Source of the DNA: Bactericera cockerelli
Taxonomy: Eukaryota; Arthropoda; Insecta; Hemiptera; Triozidae
Length of the DNA stretch: 64,000 nucleotides
Assembly: GCA_024516035.1 (NCBI GenBank)
Contig: CM044962.1
Location: 4,340,131 to 4,404,130 of the forward strand
Reading direction: 5' to 3'
Position 1 is the first letter of the stretch. Every line of letters begins with the position of its first letter. The translations under genes and the position numbers were made by a program. This document shows, one piece after another, positions 50,328 to 60,912 of the stretch. The notes under the pieces are model-generated. The model searched no databases. It worked only from the letters and a program-made list of their open reading frames with translations, and had not been told where the DNA came from.

Positions 50328-50585
50328 ATTGTATATATTGTTTCAATTTTTTCATTGCTATAATAATTGTTTGTACTGTACAATTGTCCATTCATATCTA
50401 GTAAAGTGTTTAATAATAATAACGCCAGTACTTGCACTTGCAGGGTTAATTATTCTCGAAATGTGGAATAATTTTCCCTGTGTACGAGCTAGGACTTGAG
50501 ATAGTCCTCTCTTTTTTCATTTTGTGTCTGGGGGTGCTGCAGTTCCGCAGCTCCTTAGCACTGGCCGCCCCTGGTCTCCTCTTCT
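50328..50585 (+). repeat. Composite repeat I, copy 1 (3' tail plus downstream block)
   Basis: TTGTATATATTG...AGTAAAGTGTTTAATAATAATA followed by GTGGAATAATTTTCCCTGTG TACGAGCTAGG, GTCTGGGGGTGCTGCAGTTC CGCAGCTCCTTAGCACTGGC CGC. The same two blocks in the same order occur at 61790-62030. Confidence 0.7.
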
Positions 50586-50779
50586 TTTTTTATTAAACTG
50601 GTACGGAACGTAAAGTTTTATTCGTTTCAAGAAAGAAACATTCGAGAGAGTTAACTGAAGCCTGAGGTGGGAGAGGAGAGGAGCCACCTGGGTGCAATAT
50701 TAAGTCGCTCTGTTGTGTCGGGGTCGTAGGGGTTGGGTGGAAGAGACTGCCGGACGTTGACTTGCTGATGAGGTTACCT

Positions 50780-50783
<4 letters not shown>
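50586..50783. other. Spacer, nothing firm
   Basis: GGGGTTGGGTGGAAGAGACT at 50729 is a partial match to the 3' stem-loop motif of 12641 and 56609. Confidence 0.4.
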
Positions 50784-50838
<55 letters not shown>

Positions 50839-50876
50839 TGTTGTGTGTGTGTATGTGTGTATGTGTGTGTGTGAGT
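50784..50876 (+). repeat. (GT)n microsatellite
   Basis: (GT)n with a few GGT, TTG and TAT interruptions. Confidence 0.95.
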
Positions 50877-50934
50877 GATTTCAGGACACTTTACCTTTCC
50901 AACACATGAAACGGAAAAACTCGGTCAGAATTTT

Positions 50935-51000
50935 CTGATTCGACCGCGATTCGAACCCGCAACCTCTGGGTCAGTTATCAATTCTCTTAAAGTTTTCGGA
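50935..51000 (-). repeat. tRNA-like B-box remnant
   Basis: GACCGCGATTCGAACCCGCA ACCTCTGGG on plus is an inverted T-arm of a SINE head (B box GGTTCGAATCGC). Confidence 0.5.
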
Positions 51001-51003
51001 GGT

Positions 51004-51061
51004 CAGCTTGTGTGTGTGTGTGTGTGTGTGAGGAGGAGGAGAGGAGAGAGAGAGAGGAGAG

Positions 51062-51158
<97 letters not shown>

Positions 51159-51175
51159 CGAGAGAGATCTATGAG
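51004..51175 (+). repeat. (GT)n then (GA)n microsatellite
   Basis: (GT)n to 51030, then GAGGAG and (GA)n to 51166. Frames of 81-99 codons are compositional. Confidence 0.95.
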
Positions 51176-51760
51176 TAAAGAGAAGAGGGACAGAGCTTTA
51201 TATGTAAAGAAACGTCAAGTCATCATATATACACGGAACGTGGTTACTATAATATAATATTTTGTAAATACGAACATGTAAATACAAAAAAATGCACTAT
51301 CCAAAAAATATGAATTGAGCCACCATTTCTGTGAATTTTGTCCTTAGAAGGGGGGTGTCAAAAAATGAACCACAAAAACTATCATCGAGGTTCTTTTCCC
51401 ATAAAACGAATATCTGGGAGATTACGCGGAAGATTCAACATTTTGTTTCATAGAACACTGGATGAAGAAGTAGGGAAGAAAAACAATGAGAGACTATATG
51501 GAAACGAAAATGTGGAGCGAACGATAGGATTTTTTTTCTCGATAAAATGAGGGACAGACAACTTCCTCAGACTAACCTAGAACTGAAATGGATGGAGAAA
51601 ATGAGGAGCGAATGATAGCAAGAATTTTTTTCTCGATAAAATGAGTGACAAGATAACTTCCTCACTTCCTCGGACTAACCTAGAACTGAACTTTTTTCTT
51701 CACGCGTGCGCTTGGACGAATATCTGTTGTTTGCAATGTTTAGAGTCTATTTAGTAATTC
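51176..51760. other. No gene seen
   Basis: TTTTTTTCTCGATAAAATGA G(G/T)GACA and ACTAACCTAGAACTGAA occur twice (51529-51582 and 51625-51690), a ~100-bp tandem duplication. Frame 51338-51550 spans the first copy and has no known domain. Confidence 0.45.
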
Positions 51761-51762
51761 AC

Positions 51763-51850
51763 GTTAAGATAAGCCAGACTCTCCCTCATGTCGGGCTATA
51801 GTGAGCTCTGATTGGTTGAAACTCCAACTTGAGGGCGTGTCATACTTATA
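51763..51850. repeat. Dispersed repeat with CCAAT-type core (copy 2)
   Basis: GATAAGCCAGACTCTCCC, then TCGGGCTATAGTGAGCTCTG ATTGGTTGAAACTCC. Compared with 676-752 the second block is inverted. Confidence 0.55.
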
Positions 51851-52224
51851 TCTTACATTATTTTAATCATAATAATCTAAACTTCTCACTTTTCATTTAA
51901 TATTAAACATAAAACATTTCATCGAACACTCCAGTTTTTTAAATTGCTCCCAAAAATGAAGCGGTATTATTATCCTAATACTAATAATGTACCGCTGTAT
52001 TTATACTGCCCAATTATTGCAAATGAAAGGATGGACTTTGAATCCTTTTTTTTCTTTAATAATAATAATAAATTCACTTAAAACTAAAAGTAAAATTAAA
52101 ACTGAAAAATATGTGGAAATAAGTAAGTAAATAAATAAAATAAAGTACATTACATTGTGCATAAAAAATAATAATAGCAATAAAATAATAATAATATTAG
52201 TGATAATAAAATGTTAAAAAAAAG
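51851..52224. other. AT-rich sequence with SINE tail fragment
   Basis: GTACCGCTGTATTTATACTG CCCAATTA at 51989 is a family A tail fragment in reverse orientation. The rest is A-rich with (AAT)n. Confidence 0.5.
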
Positions 52225-52516
52225 ATGAGTGTTTCACAGCCGTTTTTATTTCGTGGCCATGAAACAGGATGCTTGTGGTCTGTGTTGTAACCTGCCCGTA
52301 GTGCCCGTCCCGTAGTATGCCCCTCCCCTCTGATGGGCGAGAAGTGACACAATACTTCCCAATTAGGTGCTGGGTCAACACGAGCGCACCGGAAGGTATC
52401 CCTTACAAACCATTGTAACCAAATTAAGAATACAAATTTTTGTCGGCACGGGGGATCGAACCTGGGACCCTCCGCATGGCAAGCGGGTGCTTAACCACTG
52501 ATCTAATCGAGCGCTC
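52225..52516 (-). mobile_element. tRNA-derived SINE, family F, full length
   Basis: Minus strand head: GAGCGCTCGATTAGATCAGT GG (A box), CCATGCGGAGGGTCCCAGGT TCGATCCC (B box). Body: GTGTTGACCCAGCACCTAAT, CAGAGGGGAGGGGCATACTA. Tail: CCTGTTTCATGGCC and GGCTGTGAAACACTCATC. About 290 bp. Other copies: 37780 (body and tail), 35120, 60158 and 61072 (heads). Confidence 0.75.
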
Positions 52517-52739
52517 ATTGCGATTAGCTATATTGAATTATGGCATGCTAAGCTAAGCAGTAAACCCTACTACACTATAGACCTAGATATAGAGGAAGCA
52601 AGCCAAACATCTGAACAAAATTCATACAGTCAGACTCGGAAGCAATATTAATTATTATCAATAAAAAACGCAAAACCGCTTGTAGACACAAGATACACAA
52701 AGCCGGGAGGAGGGGGGGAAGCTTTTGAAATGATAAATA
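52517..52739. other. Spacer, nothing recognised
   Basis: No gene or repeat recognised. Confidence 0.5.
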
Positions 52740-53348
52740 TGCAAGGCGGAACCCTCTCCTAGTCTCCTCCCCCACCATGTACTTAGTAGAACTCTCTCCT
52801 ATCCCACCCCTAACCTCTCCTGCTCCCTCTTTCCTCCCCAAATCATCTTCTCCACACCTTTTACTTTAAACAGCCTCCTCCTATCCCACTCCTAAGCTTT
52901 TCTACTCTCTTGAATCCTCCCTAAAATCTCTCCTACCCACTCTGTGCAGGCCCCTCTTATCCCACCCCAACCCTCTCCTCACTTGATCCCTCCCCAAACC
53001 ATCTCCTCCCCACTCTGTACTAAGTACAGCCTCCTCCTATCCCACTCCTAAGCCTTCCTACTCTCTTGTATCCTCCCCAAAACCTCTCCTACCCACTCTG
53101 TGCAGCCTCCTCCTATCTCACCCCTACCCTCTCCTACTCCCCTGATCCCTCCCCAAACCATCTCCTCCCCACTCTGTACTAAGTACAGGCTCTTCCTATC
53201 CCACCCCTACCCTCTCCTACTCCCCTGATCCCTCCCCAAACCATCTCCTCCCCACTCTGTACTAAGTACAGCCTCCTCCTATCCCACCCATACCCTCTCC
53301 TACTCCCCTGATCCCTCCCCAAACCATCTCCTCCCCACTCTACATCGT
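52740..53348 (+). repeat. Pyrimidine-rich minisatellite, ~80-83-bp unit, ~7 copies
   Basis: Units contain CCTCCCCAAACCATCTCCTC, CCCACTCTGTACTAAGTACA and CTCCTCCTATCCCACCCCTA. TGTACTAAGTAC starts at 53016, 53175 and 53258. The GTACTAAGTAC core is a short palindrome embedded in an otherwise pyrimidine unit. A decayed unit starts near 52779. Confidence 0.85.
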
Positions 53349-54026
53349 ATACTCATGAATATTCATACGCTGTGGGAGCAATGCTGTAATTTCAAAACGA
53401 GGCAAGATGTCTTAATGAAAATGTTTATCATTTTAGGAGGGAGAGAGATGGGGGAGGGATGAAATCATTGGAGGCGAAGAAGGAGGAAAGGGGAGTAAGA
53501 AGGAAAGAGAGGGAGCAGTGTTTTACAAGAGAGAGAGGAGAAAGAGAAAGAGAGAGAGAGAGGGAGGGAGAGAGAGAGAGAGAGCGAGGGAGGGAAAGAG
53601 AAAGATAAATTATAATGGGCAGTGTATTTTTTTCATTAATTTATCTAATTAATAATGATACATAATTTAATTTTGGTAGTACCTATAGTGTATACTTGTT
53701 GATGTTGGACATTTCCAGAGAATCGACATTTCCATTTACATACGTCTTGGGCTTATTATTTTTTTTTATTAATTTTTTTTAATATCAAGATAACATAATT
53801 ATACAAAAGTATTTTTCCTAGGCTAAGGCTTCTAAGAAATTCTGGCATGAAACTCGGTTACTTACCAGTCTCTACAGCTCAGGAGAAGTCAGAACCTGAA
53901 AACAAAACAAAGGTAGAGAAAAATTGACATCAGTAACAAAGAAAAAGAGAAAGTATGTAGAGAATGAAAAGAGATAAAGTTGATAAGGGGAGGGAGGAAG
54001 GGAGAGTGAGAGAGTGAGAGTAAGGG

Positions 54027-54068
<42 letters not shown>

Positions 54069-54275
54069 TAGAATGCGATAGTGGGAAGTAAGAATAAAGT
54101 GAGGAGGGAGAATAAATAAAGAATAAAGGGGAATGTTTGAAATAATAACCATCGAAGTGATTCTTGGATGACTTAGAGAAAGCGAGGTTAAAAATCAATC
54201 GAGGGAGCGAAGGGTTGAAGCAGAGATGGAAAATTTATTTTTCCCATCCGAAATAAATACATCTTCATTATTATT
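53349..54275. repeat. GA-rich blocks and AT-rich spacer
   Basis: GA-rich 53436-53605, AT-rich 53610-53840, a dispersed-repeat fragment at 53846-53900 shared with 31909-31950, then GA-rich 53930-54160 with (GA)n at 54028-54064. No gene. Confidence 0.65.
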
Positions 54276-54278
54276 TTT

Positions 54279-54902
54279 ACTTTCCTTATCTATAATAGGG
54301 AAAGTATTGTATTCGTCGAAAATTTGACCTACCCAGTTTTTCACATTTCTGGACGAATCATAGCCTCAGGATACCAAAAAAGTTGTTTTCAGCCATTGGT
54401 CCGTGCGTCTGTCTGTCTGTCTGTCTGTCTGTGTGTGGTAAACAGGATATCTCGAGAACGGTAAGAGCTAGAGACTTGAAATTTGGTATGGTAATTCATT
54501 TTATACACCAGACTAACCATGAAAATTTTGGTTGAAATCTGCCGCATTCTGCGGCCGCAGGGCCGCAAATATTAGCCGCAAGCGCCGCTTCTTTAAATTG
54601 GTTGAAGATACAAAAAAAGTTAGAGAACAACATTTTCTCGGATTAAAAAAATAATAGGGGTCTATTCTCATCATTTTTTTGATATCTTGAAATTTTTGGA
54701 ACCTGGCCTCAATTTACCGGTATTTTGGGGGGACCCGCTTGGACTAACTTTTTTATTATTTACCCCAGATGGGGGTTGCGACATATCAAATCCAATGATT
54801 TTAAGGTGCTGATTACGAATTTGGCACTGATTTTTAACTATCCGTTACCGTTGAGTCACCAGTGGCGGAATTCGACTTCTTTTTGGGGGATAAGGAAAGT
54901 CG
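54279..54902 (+). mobile_element. Hairpin-head repeat, family J, full copy
   Basis: Left end ACTTTCCTTATCTATAATAG GGAAAGT is a hairpin; right end GGGGGATAAGGAAAGT is the inverted match to ACTTTCCTTATC, giving a ~12-bp terminal inverted repeat and ~620-bp length. After the head come GTATTGTATTCGTCG, CATTTCTGGACGAATCATAG CCTC and (TCTG)n (54409-54433), the same order as in reversed family G, so G and J are related. A (GC)-rich stretch GCGGCCGCAGGGCCGC lies near 54553. Partial reverse copy at 13845-14230. Confidence 0.75.
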
Positions 54903-54929
54903 TGTGATGTTTACACCAGATTTTTTTTT

Positions 54930-55020
54930 TTCTTCTCTTATATTGTATGTATATTAATTTGTAATATCTCTGGTATATAATATATCCAATTAATAAAGTG
55001 TAAATAAATAAATAAATATA
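54930..55020 (+). mobile_element. Retroelement 3'-tail fragment
   Basis: TATTGTATGTATATTAATTT to AATAAAGTGTAAATAAATAA; the ending AATAAAGTGT plus TAAA-type repeats is shared with 50328, 56609 and 61790. Confidence 0.5.
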
Positions 55021-55500
55021 AAATTGGGAGGGAGGCGTACACCACTTAAAATAATTTACAAAGCTGTGACATCAATTCAATGAGGAGGAAGGAAGAGGGA
55101 GCAAAAAAAAAAAACAAATAAATGAAAATATGTTTGTTAAAATACTTTATTAAAAATTATTGCATAACCAAAAAATTGGAGATAAAAGAAGAGAGAGGAA
55201 CAGCGGGAGGGAAGAGAGAGAAAAAGGGAGGGGGAGAAAAAAGGAGGGAGGGAAGAGAGAGGGAAAAGGTAGGGGGATAGAAAGGGAGGGGAGGGAGGGA
55301 GGGCAGAGAGAGAGATAAACAGGGAGGGGGTAGAGGGAGAGAGAGCAACGGATATATAGAAGCAGTATAAATTACGTAAATAAAGCGATAGGAGGAAAGG
55401 ATATATGTAGAAGGAAAGTAAAAAAAGGGAGGAGACAAAAGGAGTAGAAATAAAAGGAGGGAGTGAAGATTGGATGTTTTAGAGGAAGGAGGAGGAGGGA
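55021..55500 (+). repeat. GA-rich low complexity
   Basis: GGGAGGGAAGAGAGAG repeats, mainly 55185-55350; minus frame 55157-55438 is compositional. Confidence 0.8.
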
Positions 55501-56608
55501 GAGAACCGATTGTTTGTTTTCATTCGCTCCCATCACTATTAATAATAATTATTTATTTTGATATTTCCATAAAAGCTTTTCCCGCCCCTCTCACCCATTG
55601 CTACCCTATTGTAGAAGTTACCCCGTCCTATCCTATTCTGGAAGTTACCCTATGGAAGGATGGAGTAGCAATAGCGGAACACGCAAACCATTTGTAGTTC
55701 TGACACCCATTTAAATCAAAAGTAAAGTACCCTATTCCTTTCTATACATTTCTCTCTCTCTCTCTCTCTCTCGTTTTATCTATTCCTCAGTTCCATTCCA
55801 TTCCTACCTTTCTCTATCTTTTCTTCAATTGTTCTTTCATTCATCTGTACTATTTTTGAAATTCATATTTTTTTCTTTTCTATTTGATTTACGATTTGAA
55901 CTATTTTTCATCTTTTTCTTTTCCTCACATGGTCGCTCGTGTGGTTGAGGCAACCTTCTTCAGGTTGTCAACAATTTGTTTTCTGGTCTCACATAGTGAA
56001 CTCCAGGGAGACAAATAATAATTATGTACTTATTATTGTGTGTTGCTTTGTTAAGCCCACATAATTATGTATTAACTTACCTTTATTCAATAAATAAAGT
56101 GAATGACCCAGATATTAAAAAAATATCAATAAAAAAGAGAAGAGAAGTGAAGAGAAGGAAAAAAAGAAAAATGAGCTCTTCAAATAGTTGAAAAGAAAAT
56201 ACATCATACTCAAAAAGAAATAGAGCTGATTTTTTTGTTGCCCTCATCCGAAATACATTGGAAAAACTTTTGGATGGAGTTTCCTTGTTAAAATATTAAG
56301 GAGGAAAAAATAACTGAGAAAAGTCAAAGTTTTCCGATGATTGAAAAGGAAAATATAACAATAATAATAACATTATTAATAAATAATAATAATAAAAAAA
56401 TACAAATCATAAATAATATTGAAAATAAAGTAATTTATAATTGATTTACAAATAATATTTTTATACCAGAATGTTTTTTGGTAGATACTATAAATACACT
56501 TTTCTATACATATAAAATATAATTTGAATAAACTTTACTATTTCACAAAGACCAACTAACTTTTGAGCGGGTAGATCTAGAAACATGAACTATATTGGGT
56601 TGAAACTA
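55501..56608. other. No gene recognised
   Basis: Two-copy ~30-bp repeat at 55598-55655 (CCTATTNTNGAAGTTACCC), (CT)n at 55750-55772, and a possible retroelement tail at 55930-56110 with GGTTGAGGCAACCTTCTTCA hairpin and ending CAATAAATAAAGTGAATGA. Then AT-rich sequence with (AAT)n. No coding feature. Confidence 0.4.
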
Positions 56609-56780
56609 TAAAAAAACAAGAGATTGCCATTGGCAATAACCCCGCTCTTCAGTTAGGACATATATTATGTATATATTTTGTTTATTTTTTTCCTGTTTAT
56701 ATTAATTTTGTATTTTAATTTTTACCATTATTTGTTTGTATAAATGTTCTTCTTATAAAGCGTTTCATAATAATAATGTA
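56609..56780 (+). mobile_element. Non-LTR-type 3' end with conserved stem-loop, copy 3
   Basis: AAGAGATTGCCATTGGCAAT AACCCCGCTCTTCAGTTAGG ACAT, a T-rich stretch, then TTATAAAGCGTTTCATAATA. GATTGCCATTGGCAAT is a self-complementary stem (ATTGCC/GGCAAT). Confidence 0.6.
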
Positions 56781-57000
56781 TACACTCGTTTTTCCGCCAC
56801 TGTTGGAATCTCGTACAAGCAACTACTCATTTTTCCTCACGAGGTGCCACTTCTCCCTACCTCTCATTATGGCACGATTCTTTCATTTCTCATGTTTGTA
56901 CCTCACTCACTCGTGAGGAGGAAAGGTAAGCAAGGAGGGAGGGATGAGGGATGCATAGTGCACGAGGAAGAAATGAAGAGGGGAACGGAAATTGGGAGGG
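56781..57000. other. Spacer, possible SINE tail piece
   Basis: TTTTTCCTCACGAGGTGCCA and CTCACTCGTGAGGAGGAAAG form an inverted pair related to the family C tail hairpin. Confidence 0.45.
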
Positions 57001-57110
57001 AGGGAGGAAAAGAGAGAGAGAGAGAGAGAGAGATAGAAAGTACGTCAAGTGGACGTGATCAGAATTTTATGAAATCTAAAAGACGAGTATGTGTATATAA
57101 ACAAGAGAAG

Positions 57111-57160
<50 letters not shown>

Positions 57161-57296
57161 AGGAGAGAGAGAGAGGGAAGGAGAGGGAGAGAGGGAGGGA
57201 AGGTGATAGAGAGATGGCCGCAAGAGGGAAGGAAGGAGAGGGAGAGAGAATGGGATGAGATTAAATTTAAATGTGGCAAAGTAGAAGGGGAGGAGA
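57001..57296 (+). repeat. (GA)n-rich block
   Basis: (GA)n at 57012-57032 and 57110-57180, GGGA-type afterwards. The 156-codon frame is compositional. Confidence 0.85.
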
Positions 57297-58440
57297 GAGC
57301 GATTGGGAGGTACTGTGGGAGATAAAAGAGGAAAGATAGATTGGGAGGTACTGTGGGAGATAAAAGAGGAAAGATAGTTTGGGAGGTAGTATGGGAGATA
57401 AAAGAGGAAAGATAGATTGGGAGGTAGTATGGGAGATAAAAGAGGAAAGATAGTTTGGGAGGTAGTATGGGAGATAAAAGAGGAAAGATAGATTGGGAGG
57501 TAGTATGGGAGATAAAAGAGGAAAGATAGATTGGGAGGTAGTATGGGAGATAAAAGAGGAAAGATAGATTGGGAGGTAGTATGGTAGATAAAAGAGGAAA
57601 GATAGATTGGGAGGTAGTATGGGAGATAAAAGAGGAAAGATAGATTGGGAGGTAGTATGGGAGATAAAAGAGGAAAGATAGATTGGGAGGTAGTATGGGA
57701 GATAAAAGAGGAAAGATAGATTGGGAGGTAGTATGGGAGATAAAAGAGGAAAGATAGTTTGGGAGGTAGTATGGTAGATAAAAGAGGAATAATAGATTGG
57801 GAGGTAGTATGGGAGATAAAAGAGGAAGATAGATTGGGAGTTAGTTATGGGAAATAAAAGAGGAAAGATAGATTGGGAGGTAGTATGGGAGATAAAAGAG
57901 GAAAGATAGATTGGGCGGTAGTATGGGAGATAAAAGAGGAAAGATAGATTGGGAGGTAGTATGGGAGATACAAGGGGAAAGATAGATTGGGAGGTAGTAT
58001 GGGAGCTAAAAGATATATTGGGAGGTAGTATGGGAGATTAAAGAGTATAGATAGATGGGGGGGTAGTATGGGAGATAAAAGGGGAGATAGATTGGGAGGT
58101 AGTATGGTAGATAAAAGGGGAAAGATAGATTGGGAGGTAGTATGGGAGATAAAAAAGGAAAGATAGATTGGGAGGTAGTACGGGAGATAAAAGAGGAAAG
58201 ATAGTTTGGGAGGTAATATGGGAGATAAAAGGGGAAAGATAGATTAGGAGGTAGTATGGTAGATAAAAGAGGAACGATAGATTGAGAGGTAGTATGGGAG
58301 ATAAAAGAGGAAAGATATATTGGGAGGTAGTATGAGAGATAAAAGGGGAAAGATAGATTGGGAGGTAGTATGGGAGATAAAAGAGGAAAGATAGATTGGG
58401 AGGTAGTATGGGAGATAAACATGAAAAAAGAGATTAAAAG
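57297..58440 (+). repeat. Minisatellite, 38-bp unit, ~30 copies
   Basis: Unit GATTGGGAGGTAGTATGGGA GATAAAAGAGGAAAGATA. Units up to about 57770 are very uniform; later ones carry substitutions (GGGGAAAG, GGCGG, CGGGAG) and small deletions. First units read GGTACTG instead of GGTAGTA. Minus frames of 134-154 codons through it are artefacts. Confidence 0.95.
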
Positions 58441-58955
58441 TAGGATGGGAGATAAAGGAAAAGAGAGCAATTGGAAGGAGGAGAGAGCAATTGGGAGGTA
58501 TAAGAAAAGAAAGAAAGAGTGGGAGGTACATGGGAGATAAAGGAGGAGAAAGCGAAGGGAAGAAGAGATTGGCGAAGGGAGGGAGAAGGAGAGAAAAAAA
58601 GTACATGCTGGCGAACAACTTTTTACATTTATTTGTGATTTCTCTCACCTCTTTTTCTCCTTCCCTTCACTCTCTCTCCTTCTTCCTCCCCAGTTACAAC
58701 AACTTTCTTCTCTCTAACTCTTTTATTCGGTTTTTTCGTTTTTTCGTTTCTTCAATTCTTTTTTTTTTTTGTGATTTTTTTCGACGCTAATGCAATACCA
58801 GTGTTCAAATGCAGAGAGGAAATGAAGGGGAGAGAGAGCGAGAGCGAGTGAGAGAGAGAGAGAGGGAGGGAGAAGTCTGATTGTGGCTTTTTCAATGACA
58901 TTTGATGAGAAATTTACTTTCCTTTCTATAGGATAAGGAAAGAAAAAGTTCAAGT
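58441..58955. repeat. Degenerate end of the 38-bp array, GA and CT tracts
   Basis: Decayed units to ~58545, GA-rich to 58600, CT-rich 58640-58720, poly-T near 58758, GA-rich 58828-58875. No gene. Confidence 0.7.
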
Positions 58956-58959
58956 TATA

Positions 58960-59143
58960 TTGATTGTGTTAATCACTTTCGTGATATCACAACTACTCAA
59001 TCCAGATTTGTGTTACTCACTTTCGTGATATATCACAACTACTCAAACCAGCTTCAGTAATCCTCGCTGAAACCAGGACTAGAACCACCGACCTCCAGAT
59101 TACAAGTCCGCCGCTTTTTCGGTCAAACTACTGAGGTCGGCTC
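58960..59143 (-). mobile_element. tRNA-derived SINE, family B, with duplicated tail
   Basis: Minus strand: CTCAGTAGTTTGACCGAAAA AGCGGCGGAC, TTGTAATCTGGAGGTCGGTG, B box GGTTCTAGTCCTGG. The distal palindrome region (TCACTTTCGTGATATCACAA) is present twice, at about 58970 and 59015. This extends the copy beyond the usual length. Confidence 0.8.
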
Positions 59144-59615
59144 GTTTTGGTAATAAAAGCAGTACAATAAAATGATAAAATAATCATAATTACTTGAGAT
59201 ATAATAGAATGACAAGGACACAGAAAATATTCTATTATAAGAGGTTTTTAATATAGCCAGTTAAACAGGTGACGCAGGGACCTGAGATTTCTCTATTATA
59301 AAGAGGTTTCTATTGTATCCGAGTCTATTTCACCCAGGTTCGACTGTGCTCTTAATATTGAATGGAAATAAATAATCACTCGTAAAACTGAAATTAATAA
59401 AAAATCAAAATAATAATAATGATGAAGAAAACAATAGAAACAAAACAATAATGAATGTGACAGCAAAAGTAATTTGTGAATGAATGAGAGGAAAAACCAC
59501 CACACGTCAACACATGGCATTCCCCCCCTCCTCCCTCCTTCCATCCCTCCCCCCTCCCCTGTTCGGTGTGACAACAGTTGTGTCCGAAATGTGACAACTG
59601 GGACAAACTTCCTGC
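59144..59615. other. No gene seen
   Basis: AT-rich sequence with a C/T tract at 59520-59562. Nothing recognised. Confidence 0.5.
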
Positions 59616-59624
59616 TATCAACAG

Positions 59625-59905
59625 TAATCAGGAGGAGGAGCAGGATAATGGAGGAGGAAAAGGGAAGAGGAAGGAGGAGTAGGAACGAGGAGAGTGGAGG
59701 AGAAAAAGGAAAGAAAAAGAGGCAGTAGGAAGGAGAAAGGAGAAAAGAGGCAAAGGAGGAGGAGGAAGGTGGCGGAGAAAAAGAGAGAAAAGGAAGAGGG
59801 CAGTAGGGAGGAGAGGAGGAGAATGGAGGAGAAAAAGGAAAGAGGGATTAGGAGGAGAGGAAGAAGGATGGAGATAGTAGGAAGAGAGGGTAGGAGGAAA
59901 CCAGT
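59625..59905 (+). repeat. GGAGGA/GA-rich low complexity
   Basis: Purine-rich repeats such as GGAGGAGAATGGAGGAGAAA; overlapping frames are compositional. Confidence 0.85.
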
Positions 59906-59909
59906 GCCC

Positions 59910-60095
59910 TGGTAGTCAAGTGGTCTAGTAATCCAGGTAGTGTAGGGATCCGTTGGTTCGAATCCCATTCAGTGCATGGAATTTTTCCTCATTAATTTGA
60001 GTATGTGACCACATATAATAGACTCTGAGGGTTAGGTGGTAGAAAATGCTCTGAGCATTAACCTCGCTGGTGGTTACTTCCACTAAAGAGTATTA
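59910..60095 (+). mobile_element. tRNA-derived SINE, family D
   Basis: CCCTGGTAGTCAAGTGGTCT AG (A box), GGATCCGTTGGTTCGAATCC (B box), CATTCAGTGCATGGAATTTT, then GGGTTAGGTGGTAGAAAATG CTCTGAGCATTAACCTCGCT and TACTTCCACTAAAGAGTATT. The 3' part recurs reversed at 38822-38905. Confidence 0.75.
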
Positions 60096-60155
60096 TTATA
60101 AAGAGGAAGGAAAAGAAAGAATAGAAAAAAGAAAAGGAGAAGGAGGATAATTTTT

Positions 60156-60235
60156 TGTCGTCTCTGGGATTCGGACCCGAGACCCTCCGCATAGGAACCC
60201 AGTATCTTACCACTAGAAGCTGATCGTGGGCTCTA
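60156..60235 (-). mobile_element. SINE family F head, reverse
   Basis: Plus strand CTGGGATTCGGACCCGAGAC CCTCCGCATAGGAACCC then TACCACTAGAAGCTGATCGT: inverted B box and A box of a family F head. Confidence 0.65.
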
Positions 60236-60299
60236 TATTCTCTGCCTCCTTTTCCTCCCCCGCAGCCCCCATGATATACTGTTACGAGGCAATATATCA

Positions 60300-60480
60300 A
60301 AGTAATAATCATCAGAACATAAATTCTCCCTCCTCCTCATAAATATGTGTCATTTAATCTCCACTCCACTTTCAGACATCTAAAAACCTCCACTCCCTCA
60401 CATCGTTATGACATCTAATACCTCCCCTCCTCACAATCGTTATGACATCTAATACCTCGCTCTGTTTAAATATGTACAGG
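60300..60480 (+). repeat. ~37-bp short tandem repeat
   Basis: CCTCAC(A)ATCGTTATGACATC TAATACCTC repeats twice fully (60398-60465), with a weaker copy before. Confidence 0.65.
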
Positions 60481-60912
60481 AGGATGATGGTTTGAAAAGG
60501 CCATTATAGCGGTAGAAAGCGACATTCCAGAGTTATATAACAACTCGTCGAAAGCTGAATATACACATGAAATATTTACAACAACATACAGACCGTTTAA
60601 TGTTTAATGGGATATTATATATCTCCCTAGCCTCTATCCCATATTAGGTTATGTTGCCATTGGGGTCGGCATTGTTCAACCTCATGCTTGAGGTTGAGGA
60701 GGACATTGTGATTAGAAAAATAATATAAAAAATCGTGACCAAAGCTGAATACATCATGAAATATTCACAAGGATACACCATTGAATGGAATGTGGGCGGG
60801 GTTAGCGCTTGGAGCTTTCACTGTCACCTGTAGAGTGCTTTCAACCTACTGACGTCAGCTTACAAATTATATAGCTTTTTTTTGCAAGAGGGATACTTTG
60901 TCAACTAACGTC
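60481..60912. other. No gene seen
   Basis: AAAGCTGAATA(TACA)C(A)TGAAATATT(T/C)ACAA occurs at about 60551 and 60741. CAACCTCATGCTTGAGGTTG at 60680 is a small hairpin. Otherwise unique. Confidence 0.45.
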
